64,000 nt of DNA from the NCBI RefSeq assembly GCF_000315485.1, contig NZ_JH992943.1:16567-80566 (forward strand). Reading direction: 5' to 3'. The translations under genes were made by a program, and so were the position numbers. The stretch is from Bacteroides oleiciplenus YIT 12058. Lineage in GTDB: Bacteria; Bacteroidota; Bacteroidia; Bacteroidales; Bacteroidaceae. Below the pieces are notes generated by a model. That model had not been told where the DNA came from and made no database searches. It saw nothing but the letters and a program-made list of their open reading frames with translations. Every line of letters begins with the position of its first letter. The first letter of the stretch is position 1. Positions 34,005-42,264 of this stretch are shown here, piece after piece.

Positions 34005-36806
34005 ATGTATTATACAGTGAAGAACATATCAAGATATATCATCCTATTATTATTCTTATTTAGCTTTTTTCCAAGCTATTGCCACACCTATGTCTTCCGG
34101 GGACTATCCGTGACCGAAGGACTTTCCGACCTCGTGGTGAATGCCTTATACAAAGACTCTATTGGTTACGTCTGGATAGGTACCGGTAATTCATTGGAAC
34201 GCTATGACGGCACACGCCTGAAACATTTTCTAATTTCCGGTGCCAACGAAAAGATAAAGCGCGTCAATGCCATTGCCGAAATGGAAGGAAACCAAATATG
34301 GATGGGCAACGGCATGGGGCTCTGGCGAGTAAATACCGAAAAAAACATTCTTGAACCCATCGCCACCGAAACACTACACTATGGCGTCCGCACCCTCCTA
34401 CCCGATGGAAAAGGCACCTTATATATAGGCAGTGAAGCCGGGCTGTTTATCTACAAAAAAGGAAACCTGGAACAAATCCTGATAGACTCCAATATACTCT
34501 CCTCCTCCAATATCATCACTGGACTAAGCCTCGATGAAAATGATATTCTTTGGATGGCTACCAATAATGGGCTCTATTCCTTGACACTGACTGATAAGAA
34601 AATCACTCCTTATCATAATATAGTAGAAGACAAGCACGTCTGTTCCTACAATAATGTCGCCCGTATCGGCAATAGGCTCTATCTCGGCACAATGGGACAG
34701 GGCATTATCAGCTTCGATACGCAGACACACCGATTCAGTCACTCCGTTGATGTAGGGTGCAACGTGATCTCTTCCCTGTCCAGCGACGGAAAGGACATTC
34801 TATATGTAGGTACCGATGGAAATGGTGTCCATTTTGTCTCTACCCGGCAAATGAAAACCATACGCTCCTTCCGCCACGAACCGGGGCAGGACGAAAGCAT
34901 CCGCTCCAACTCCGTATACTCACTGCTGGTAGACCGTGACGGACTTATATGGATAGGTTTCTATCAACTGGGACTGGACTACAGCCTGTATCAAAGCGGC
35001 CTCTTCTCCACATACAGCTATCCGCCCTATTTTGATTCCAAAGATATGCCCGTGCGCAGCATCGCCATAACCGAACATGAAAAACTGATTGGTTCTCGTG
35101 ACGGTCTGTTCTATATTAACGAAAAGGAGCACCGTTTCAAGAATTTTAAATCACCCGAACTACGTTCCAGCATGATTTTCTGCATCTACAAATTCCAGGA
35201 TAAGTATTACATCGGGACTTATGGCGGTGGCATGTACATCTTCGACCCCGCTGATCTATCTATCCATGACTTCGAACCCGACGAACCGCAACCCTTCATG
35301 CGGGGACAGATATTCTGCATAAAATCCGATTATAAAAACCAACTATGGATAGGTACTTCCATGGGGCTTTATTGCTACAAGGACGGAGAAAAAATAAAGC
35401 ACTACACCAGTGCCAACTCTAAACTGCCGGAGGGAAACGTCTACGAAATCTATTTCGACTCCACTCAGAAAGGATGGATTTGTACGGAGAACGGCATGTG
35501 CATCTGGGACCCGTCTTCGGAAAGTCTGAAGACCGACATTTTCCCGGAGAATTTTATCCATAAAGAAAAGATCAGAGTCGTATATGAAGACTCCTCCCAT
35601 AACCTTTATTTCCTGCCGGACAAAGGAAGTTTATGCATATCCGACCTTTCTATGAGCCGTTTCAAGAGACTACAACCCGACACTCAACTGGAAGGAAAAG
35701 ACGGTATGTTCATACTGGAAGATGACGAGAACTGGCTCTGGATAGGAACCAACAATGGACTCTACCGCTATGACAAGAAGGAAACTTTCATTCCATATAA
35801 TTTTATAGACGGCATTCCCAGTTCCATCTTTACGCTATGCCCTCCCATGCAAGACAAGCAAGGCAATATCTGGATGGGCAACTCCAAAGGCCTCATCTAC
35901 ATGAATTTCAAACAGAATAATCTGATGAAGAGTTATAACTATCCGTTGACTATTACAGATATCTACGTCAACGGAAAAAAGCCCATTCATCCGGTCATTG
36001 AAAGTAAGGAAGTTTCCGAAATACAACTTGAATCATCTCAAAATAACCTGACCTTCCACTTCTCCGGATTCACCTATACCGACCCCGCCTATATGACTTA
36101 CGAGTACAAGCTGGAAGGTGAAGACGAAGACTGGCAGATATTGACCGGAACGTCAGAGATTACTTACTACGACTTATCTTCCGGAACGTATCTCTTCAAA
36201 GTACGCTACATCGGAAATCCTGAATCAGTGGTATGCACAGCTGTCCATATCGCATACCCTATAGAGACATGGAGCATCATTGCTGTTTCCATTGCATTAG
36301 TCTTTATCGGTTACGTTTACTATCAACGGAAGAGGAAAGTGAAACAAGCCCAAGCAGCTCCGGCAATCCAGCTTCCGGAAGAAGAGCCGAAAACTGTAAA
36401 ACCAGAAAAAGCAGCAGAAGAAAAGTACAAAACCAATAAAATAAGTGCTGAAGAATGCCAGCACCTGACGGAAAAGTTGGAAGCATTGATGCTCCGCGAC
36501 AAGCCATACACCAACCCGGACCTGAAAATTGCCGACCTGGCAACCATGCTCGGCAGGTCAGCCCATACACTGTCCTACCTGTTCAATCAATATCTTAACC
36601 GGAACTATTACGACTATATCAACGATTATCGTATTGAGGAATTCAAACGCCTCATCAATCAAGACGAATCTTCCAAATACACATTAGGTGCGCTTGCCGA
36701 ACTATGTGGTTTCAGTTCACGTGCCTCTTTCTTCCGTTACTTCAAGAAAGCTACCGGCATCACTCCCAATGAGTACATCCGAAGTATCGGAAAAAACAAC
36801 GAATAA
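34005..36806 (+). CDS. Membrane-spanning propeller/Y_Y_Y sensor with AraC-type DNA-binding domain, no kinase
   Basis: Regulator of 933 residues (an ATG at 33990 would add five). After a signal anchor (YIILLLFLFSFFPSYC) come repeated two-component propeller units (GYVWIGTGNSLERYDG, NQIWMGNGMGLW, LIWIGFYQLGL, QLWIGTSMGLYCY, WLWIGTNNGLYRY), then a Y_Y_Y domain (about 675-745) and one membrane helix (WSIIAVSIALVFIGYVYY, about 750-770). A charged linker then leads directly to an AraC HTH (about 845-930; LGALAELCGFSSRASFFRYFKK). HisKA, HATPase and receiver domains of the usual hybrid two-component regulators are absent; length is about 400 residues short of those. So it looks like a one-component sensor working from the membrane. 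Next to the susCD operon, which it probably activates. Confidence 0.88.
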   Translation: MYYTVKNISRYIILLLFLFSFFPSYCHTYVFRGLSVTEGLSDLVVNALYKDSIGYVWIGTGNSLERYDGTRLKHFLISGANEKIKRVNAIAEMEGNQIWMGNGMGLWRVNTEKNILEPIATETLHYGVRTLLPDGKGTLYIGSEAGLFIYKKGNLEQILIDSNILSSSNIITGLSLDENDILWMATNNGLYSLTLTDKKITPYHNIVEDKHVCSYNNVARIGNRLYLGTMGQGIISFDTQTHRFSHSVDVGCNVISSLSSDGKDILYVGTDGNGVHFVSTRQMKTIRSFRHEPGQDESIRSNSVYSLLVDRDGLIWIGFYQLGLDYSLYQSGLFSTYSYPPYFDSKDMPVRSIAITEHEKLIGSRDGLFYINEKEHRFKNFKSPELRSSMIFCIYKFQDKYYIGTYGGGMYIFDPADLSIHDFEPDEPQPFMRGQIFCIKSDYKNQLWIGTSMGLYCYKDGEKIKHYTSANSKLPEGNVYEIYFDSTQKGWICTENGMCIWDPSSESLKTDIFPENFIHKEKIRVVYEDSSHNLYFLPDKGSLCISDLSMSRFKRLQPDTQLEGKDGMFILEDDENWLWIGTNNGLYRYDKKETFIPYNFIDGIPSSIFTLCPPMQDKQGNIWMGNSKGLIYMNFKQNNLMKSYNYPLTITDIYVNGKKPIHPVIESKEVSEIQLESSQNNLTFHFSGFTYTDPAYMTYEYKLEGEDEDWQILTGTSEITYYDLSSGTYLFKVRYIGNPESVVCTAVHIAYPIETWSIIAVSIALVFIGYVYYQRKRKVKQAQAAPAIQLPEEEPKTVKPEKAAEEKYKTNKISAEECQHLTEKLEALMLRDKPYTNPDLKIADLATMLGRSAHTLSYLFNQYLNRNYYDYINDYRIEEFKRLINQDESSKYTLGALAELCGFSSRASFFRYFKKATGITPNEYIRSIGKNNE

Positions 36807-36837
36807 TCCATCTGATAGAGTACATCGAACGTTTTTC

Positions 36838-36880
36838 GGCGGTTATCTTTCAGTATACTGAAAGGTGGCCGCCCTTTTCA
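36838..36880 (+). terminator. Terminator after the propeller-AraC gene
   Basis: Nested hairpin: outer GGCGG (36838-36842) pairs with CCGCC (36869-36873), and inside is the perfect palindrome CTTTCAGTATACTGAAAG (36847-36864). CTTTTC follows. Confidence 0.78.
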
Positions 36881-36920
36881 TTGTTGCAAACAGGTATATA
36901 CAACCATGTTTTCTCTCCCA

Positions 36921-36959
36921 GAGTCTCAAATTATTAGTTGATACTACGAGTCTCAAATT
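36921..36959 (+). repeat. Direct repeat GAGTCTCAAATT upstream of the sigma/susCD operon
   Basis: GAGTCTCAAATT occurs at 36921-36932 and 36948-36959, 27 bases apart start to start, about 80 bases before the -33/-7 promoter of the sigma gene. Tandem sites are typical of AraC-type activators, and the gene before encodes one. The rest of the 305-base gap (36807-37111) holds only the terminator and the promoter. Confidence 0.6.
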
Positions 36960-37039
36960 CTTAAATAGATATATTTCAGCAAATTAGCTTATTTATAGTC
37001 CAAGTTAATGAGATGAGATTTGTTAAGCACTATAAAAAA

Positions 37040-37069
37040 TTGTTTTCCTCTTTTTAGCTTTTATATTTG
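37040..37069 (+). promoter_or_regulatory. Promoter of the ECF sigma/susCD operon
   Basis: -33 TTG (37040-37042), 19 bases, -7 box TATATTTG (37062-37069). This is the ordinary Bacteroidota type and lacks the GTA-N16-CGTAT motif of the enzyme genes. Confidence 0.65.
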
Positions 37070-37111
37070 CAATCGTAAAGCTGATGTAAAACCATTAACC
37101 AAGTCTGAAAC

Positions 37112-37627
37112 ATGAAAGACATAACCATGACCTCCACTCAAATAGTAACAGACTCCTATACGAGTTATCGTCGTTCTGTCTATCTTTATATCTATTATAA
37201 GATAAACAGTAAAGAGGAAGCTGAAGATTTAGTCCAAGATGTATTCTTGCGCTTAATGGATTATAAGAAAATGCTTCGCCCGGACACTGTGAAGTTTTTC
37301 ATTCATACCATCGCCCGCAATCTGGTAACAGACTACTTGCGCCGTCACTATAAAAGACAAGAAATAACCTCTTATATGTATGACCACGCAGTAATCTATA
37401 CTAATGAAGCTGAAAGTCAGATTATTGCAAACGATCTATTGAGTTTAGAGAAACATAAACTACAAATGCTTTCCGATCAACGGAGAAAAGTTTATGTTAT
37501 GAATCGTTTTCAGGAACAGTCTGTTTCAGAGATTTCCATGAAATTGAATCTCTCCCAGCGTACAGTTGAAAACCATCTGTTTGTCAGCCGTAAGCTGGTA
37601 CGTGATTTCATTAAACAGTGCATCTAA
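37112..37627 (+). CDS. ECF-type RNA polymerase sigma-70 factor without adjacent anti-sigma gene
   Basis: Sigma factor of 171 residues with region 2 (EEAEDLVQDVFLRLMDYKK; DTVKFFIHTIARNLVTDYLRR) and region 4 (FQEQSVSEISMKLNLSQRTVENHL) and nothing more. No FecR-like anti-sigma gene is adjacent, and the SusC protein encoded downstream lacks the N-terminal STN domain that normally signals to such a pair. The gene opens an apparent operon with the DUF4959 lipoprotein, susC and susD (gaps 40, 36 and 16 bases). Six enzyme genes of the locus carry a bipartite ECF-like promoter that this factor could recognise. Confidence 0.93.
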   Translation: MKDITMTSTQIVTDSYTSYRRSVYLYIYYKINSKEEAEDLVQDVFLRLMDYKKMLRPDTVKFFIHTIARNLVTDYLRRHYKRQEITSYMYDHAVIYTNEAESQIIANDLLSLEKHKLQMLSDQRRKVYVMNRFQEQSVSEISMKLNLSQRTVENHLFVSRKLVRDFIKQCI

Positions 37628-37667
37628 TTAGATTAAAAATAATAGTGTTAATTTTAAATTTATAGTT

Positions 37668-38918
37668 ATGAAGAAAGATTTGCTAAAGTTCCCGTTGAAG
37701 AGAGCCTTTTTCTCTGCGGTGATTTTGTGTTCTCTGTCTGTCTTTTTCGGTTCTTGCAATGACGATGGAGAAGGAAGAATAAAACTCAATGACAAGGCAC
37801 CGGCCAAAGTAACAAATGTAAGTACGGAATCCGGTCCCGGAGAAATATATCTCACCTGGACCAATCCTACCAGTGAAAGTTTCATGTATACTAAAATTGA
37901 GTACACAAATACAAAGGGAGTAAAAAAGTATAAACTCATTTCAAAAGAAAAAGCGAATGATAGTGGGGTTGCACAAGCCACTATCAGTGGTTTTGGTAAT
38001 ACCAATGCTGTTTCTTTCTCGCTATTTGCTTGTTCTGTAAGAGGTAACAATGAAGGAGCTGTCGAAGTATCCGCATCACCGGAAACACCGGCATTTGTAG
38101 ACGTAGCTAAAACCATTACACTAACTCCCGACCTTGGAGGAATATATGTAAACTGGAAAAACACCTATAACACTCCGGTTTACATTGCCCTCAATTACTA
38201 TGCAGCAAGTGATTCTAAGAAAGCCGGCACATTCAAATTCCAAGTGAATGGAAATTCAGAAAGCAAGCAGTTTGTCCAACTCTCATATGGTAAAGATGAG
38301 TTTTTATCAGGCGAAGAGTGCATCGTAAATGTAACTACCGAAGATACGGACGAAAATACATCTGAATCTATCGAATTCAAAATTACTCCTACTGCTGTAG
38401 TGAAAATATCCAAAGCTAACTGGTCATTCCCGGGTTATAACGACGGTTCCAATGCCGGTACTATCGGTTACAGTTCACAAGAGTCAATCGGAGAAGGCGG
38501 TGGCAAATCACCGGCAGGACGTGTTATTGCCATGCTCGATGATGATTTAGCTACCTATTGGCACGCTTCCTGGAAACAAGCCAGCAGTTATCCGCACTGG
38601 TTCATTGTTGATATGGGTAAGGATATCACCATCAGCAGCATTGAACTGATACGGCGTCAAGGCGATGCCAGAGGTCAGAAAGGACAGTTCTTCTACACAT
38701 GTTCTGACAAAAATGCAGTAAACAAAGAAAATCCTGATAGCTGGACATGGACTGATCATGGTGCCTTTACTTTTGATCCGGGCATTGATGCTCCGCAGGT
38801 ATACCGTATAAACTCCAACCCGGTTGCCAGATACATCAAAGTGTATTTCGGAACAGAACATAAAGGCACAGGTGCGCAGGCAATGGTTTCCGAAATCAAT
38901 GTCTATGGTGCCGAATAA
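37668..38918 (+). CDS. DUF4959/DUF5000-type surface lipoprotein of the SusCD operon
   Basis: Lipoprotein of 416 residues (signal VFFGSCNDDGEG, Cys near residue 28, with acidic residues after it suggesting export to the cell surface). An N-terminal FN3-like DUF4959 domain (about 40-135; PAKVTNVSTESGPGEIYLTW), a second beta domain (about 140-240, DUF5126-like) and a C-terminal discoidin-like domain (about 270-416; DDDLATYWHASWKQ, HWFIVDMGKDITISSIELIRR) follow. Probably binds glycan for the SusCD complex. It sits before susC, whereas this family is usually encoded after susD. Confidence 0.83.
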   Translation: MKKDLLKFPLKRAFFSAVILCSLSVFFGSCNDDGEGRIKLNDKAPAKVTNVSTESGPGEIYLTWTNPTSESFMYTKIEYTNTKGVKKYKLISKEKANDSGVAQATISGFGNTNAVSFSLFACSVRGNNEGAVEVSASPETPAFVDVAKTITLTPDLGGIYVNWKNTYNTPVYIALNYYAASDSKKAGTFKFQVNGNSESKQFVQLSYGKDEFLSGEECIVNVTTEDTDENTSESIEFKITPTAVVKISKANWSFPGYNDGSNAGTIGYSSQESIGEGGGKSPAGRVIAMLDDDLATYWHASWKQASSYPHWFIVDMGKDITISSIELIRRQGDARGQKGQFFYTCSDKNAVNKENPDSWTWTDHGAFTFDPGIDAPQVYRINSNPVARYIKVYFGTEHKGTGAQAMVSEINVYGAE

Positions 38919-38954
38919 TAAATCTAATACTAAAAACGTAAATATGTTTATATC

Positions 38955-41900
38955 ATGAGAAAGAAATTTATATTTGCGGCTACTTTATGCTTGGCAATGT
39001 TATCTCCCGCACATAACGTCAGCGCAGCAGTACAAGAGTCGCAGGAAATACAACAAGATGGACAAACCATACGCGGTAAAGTGATAGATAATACCGGAGA
39101 GTCCGTTATTGGTGCAAATGTCAGTATAAAAGGGACAACTAATGGGGTCATCACCGATATTGATGGAAATTTCGTTTTAAATAATGCCAAAGGTACATTA
39201 GTCATTTCCTTTGTAGGTTACAAAACTCAGGAAATTCCAGTTGCCGGAAAAACTGTAATTAATGTCACATTGCAGGAAGATTCAGAATTATTGGATGAGG
39301 TAGTAATCACCGGCTATGGTGCACAAAAGAAAGCATCCTTGACCTCCGCTATCAGCCAGATTAAAGGTGATGAAGCTTTTGCCAACAAAGGTATTGCCAA
39401 TGCTACGGTAGCTTTGCAAGGTGAAATTCCGGGACTAACCATTACCCGTAGTTCTTCTCGTCCGGGTAGTGAAGGTGCTGCCATGAAAATTCGTGGCGAC
39501 ATCTCCATCAACGGTAACTCTTCACCATTGATTATTATTGATGGTATGTCCGGTTCAATGGATGAATTGAACTCAATGGATGCAAGTGACATCGAAAACA
39601 TTTCTGTATTAAAGGATGCTTCTGCCGCCATTTATGGTGCCCGTTCTGCTTCGGGCGTTGTATTGGTAACTACCAAACGGGGAAAGAAAGGTAAAGCCCA
39701 AATTTCTTATAATGGTTCTGTCAGCAGAACAATCAATGGTATTCAAATGCCTCTGGCTAATAATAGTGAGTGGTTGGGAATGTTCTATGATGCACAATAC
39801 TATGATGCAGTTGCCAATAATCCAAGCTTGACCACCCCGGAAGAAATTCATAAGAACATCAACTGGTGGATTTTCAACTCTTTTGGTGGTCCTACTTTGG
39901 ATAAAACAGATATCGACCCGGCAACAGGTCAGCCAACCATTTATAAAGGAGAGAAGTTATTCAATGCCCTTAGAAACGGAAGTATCCTCACACTTCAAAA
40001 TGGTGACAAAGTAGAACGTTGGGACCCCAATGTATATATGCAGGATTACCTGTACGGTCAGGCCACTTCACAAAAGCACTCGGTAAGTATTGCAGGAGCT
40101 GATGACAGATTCAGCTATCGCGCTTCTTTGAGCTACTCTGAAAACAACTCACAGTTGAAAGTAGCAGAGGATGGAGACCAAAAGTACGGTGCACGTCTGA
40201 ATGTAGATTATAATGCTACTGACTTCCTAAGATTTGAAACAAGCATGTCTTATGATAAACGTGATATTACCACCCCGACTACTGACGTAGGAGCAGGATG
40301 GTTCGACCCCTGGTTCTGGGCTATCTATAATCAGAATGGAGATGCGTATGATACATTTAATGGCAGCCGCAACCCGATAGGCGGACTTATTCAAGGCGGA
40401 CAGAAGAAAAACTCACTGACCACTTTCCGCGGTAACATGAAAGCTACATACGACTTCTCAAAATGGGTGAAAGGCTTTTCTCTCTCAGCTTCCGGCAATT
40501 ATAAACTGGTGCAAAGAAGCATTCAGGAAACTAAGAAACCGGTATATTATTATGACTGGGTAGGCACTCCTACCGGTAACAAACAAGGTCCCGGCTCATT
40601 GGATGAAAATATCGAAAAATGGGAAAATGTTACTTTGGGAGCTTTCGCCAACTATGAACGCACTTTTGCCAATGTCCATGCCGTATCTGCTATGGTTGGT
40701 ATGACTGCAGAGCAAGAAACATCTAAAAAAATAGGTGGAACACGCAAAATGGGAGCCCTTTATCCGGATTCCGACCTCACAGACCTTGAAGTGTGGATTA
40801 GTGGCACCAATAATGCAGCTTACGGTGGCCAAAGTTCTTGGGGATTCGTTTCTTACTTAGGTCGCGCGAACTATAGTTACGATAATAAATACTCTATCGA
40901 AGTATTAGGACGCCGTGACGGTTCTTCTAAATTATCCAAGCAACAACGTTGGAAAAACTTCTATTCAGCTTCTGGATTCTGGAGAATCTCACAAGAGAAC
41001 TTCCTCAAAGACTTTTCCTGGTTGAGCGATTTGAAAGTTCGCTATAATTATGGTAAGACCGGTAGTGTAGAAGGAATCAGCAACTACGAACGCTATTCGG
41101 CAATCAAGACCGGAGGCACTCTTTTCGGAGAAGATCCATCCAGCCACACTTCACTATGGATTGATGGCATGAGATCTGATCAACGCACTTGGGAAACAAT
41201 CGACAGCCATAACTTCGGATTGGATTTTGCTTTCCTGAATAATCGTTTGAGAGGTTCGTTCGACTACTTTGTCAAAACTAATAACGGTATGTTCATCGGC
41301 GTAGATTATCCTTCTGTACTGGGTGCCGGTGCTCCGAAAACCAACAACGGTAAGCTCCGTGCCAAAGGTTGGGAACTTGCTCTTAACTGGAACGATCAGG
41401 TGGGACAAGTCAGATATAACATAGGCGCTTCGCTTTCGGATGTCTGGTCTAAGGTGCTCGAATTGACAAATAATGAAAATGTACCCAATCCGGGTAAGAA
41501 TACAAGCCGACTGATTAACAAACCTATCAATGCTATTTATGTCTATCAGACAGACGGTATTTTCCAAACTCAGGAAGAAGTGGATGCTTTCTATGAAATG
41601 TACTATTATACAGCAAGCGGAGGAGTAAAACCGAACAATATTCTTCCTGCTCCGGGAGAAACCGGACTCAACCGTCTCCGCCCGGGTGCCCGTAAACTCG
41701 TTGACCTCAATGGCGATGGCGCCATTACTACCGAAGATCTCTATTATGCCGGAGATGCAGCCCCCCGTTTGGCATTCAGCATCAAGGCAGGATTGGAGTG
41801 GAAAGGCATAGATTTCTCTGCTTTCTTCCAGGGAATAGGTAAGCAAGTCACTTTGAGAACCGGAAATATATATGCACCGTTCATAACGAACTACACCATG

Positions 41901-42248
41901 CAAAACAATACATTCATAGGCAAAACCTGGACTCCGGAGAATCCGGATGCGCAGTACACCATCCTTTCTCGTGATAATGGTTTCAACAGATTCAATTATG
42001 AGAATAAAGATATCAGTGTACAAAACAACAGATACATCCGCCTGAAATCATTGGTAGTAGGTTATTCACTTCCGAAGCAATGGATTGCCAAAGCCGGCCT
42101 CAGTAAACTCAGGTTCTATTTCTCAGGCGATGATTTGTGGGAATGGACTAAAATCAAAGACGGTTACGACCCTGAGCAGGGAGAAGGTAGCAATAATACA
42201 TTCCCATTCAGCCGTCTGATAACATTTGGTGTGGATCTTACATTCTAA
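38955..42248 (+). CDS. SusC-like TonB-dependent outer-membrane glycan transporter
   Basis: Protein of 1097 residues: signal peptide (NVSAA), carboxypeptidase-regulatory-like domain (about 40-115; IRGKVIDNTGESVIGANVSI), TonB-box-like segment and plug (about 120-240; DEVVITGYGAQKKASLTSAI, LKDASAAIYGARSASGVVLVTTK), then the 22-strand barrel ending in LITFGVDLTF. There is no STN domain, so it cannot signal to an anti-sigma factor in the usual way. Imports oligosaccharides with the SusD lipoprotein encoded next. Confidence 0.97.
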   Translation: MRKKFIFAATLCLAMLSPAHNVSAAVQESQEIQQDGQTIRGKVIDNTGESVIGANVSIKGTTNGVITDIDGNFVLNNAKGTLVISFVGYKTQEIPVAGKTVINVTLQEDSELLDEVVITGYGAQKKASLTSAISQIKGDEAFANKGIANATVALQGEIPGLTITRSSSRPGSEGAAMKIRGDISINGNSSPLIIIDGMSGSMDELNSMDASDIENISVLKDASAAIYGARSASGVVLVTTKRGKKGKAQISYNGSVSRTINGIQMPLANNSEWLGMFYDAQYYDAVANNPSLTTPEEIHKNINWWIFNSFGGPTLDKTDIDPATGQPTIYKGEKLFNALRNGSILTLQNGDKVERWDPNVYMQDYLYGQATSQKHSVSIAGADDRFSYRASLSYSENNSQLKVAEDGDQKYGARLNVDYNATDFLRFETSMSYDKRDITTPTTDVGAGWFDPWFWAIYNQNGDAYDTFNGSRNPIGGLIQGGQKKNSLTTFRGNMKATYDFSKWVKGFSLSASGNYKLVQRSIQETKKPVYYYDWVGTPTGNKQGPGSLDENIEKWENVTLGAFANYERTFANVHAVSAMVGMTAEQETSKKIGGTRKMGALYPDSDLTDLEVWISGTNNAAYGGQSSWGFVSYLGRANYSYDNKYSIEVLGRRDGSSKLSKQQRWKNFYSASGFWRISQENFLKDFSWLSDLKVRYNYGKTGSVEGISNYERYSAIKTGGTLFGEDPSSHTSLWIDGMRSDQRTWETIDSHNFGLDFAFLNNRLRGSFDYFVKTNNGMFIGVDYPSVLGAGAPKTNNGKLRAKGWELALNWNDQVGQVRYNIGASLSDVWSKVLELTNNENVPNPGKNTSRLINKPINAIYVYQTDGIFQTQEEVDAFYEMYYYTASGGVKPNNILPAPGETGLNRLRPGARKLVDLNGDGAITTEDLYYAGDAAPRLAFSIKAGLEWKGIDFSAFFQGIGKQVTLRTGNIYAPFITNYTMQNNTFIGKTWTPENPDAQYTILSRDNGFNRFNYENKDISVQNNRYIRLKSLVVGYSLPKQWIAKAGLSKLRFYFSGDDLWEWTKIKDGYDPEQGEGSNNTFPFSRLITFGVDLTF

Positions 42249-42264
42249 CATAATTTTAAAACAT

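Noticed and set aside
41154..42023. Open frame of 289 codons on the minus strand inside susC
   Set aside because: It is the antisense of a clear barrel domain; no start signals and no recognisable protein pattern.
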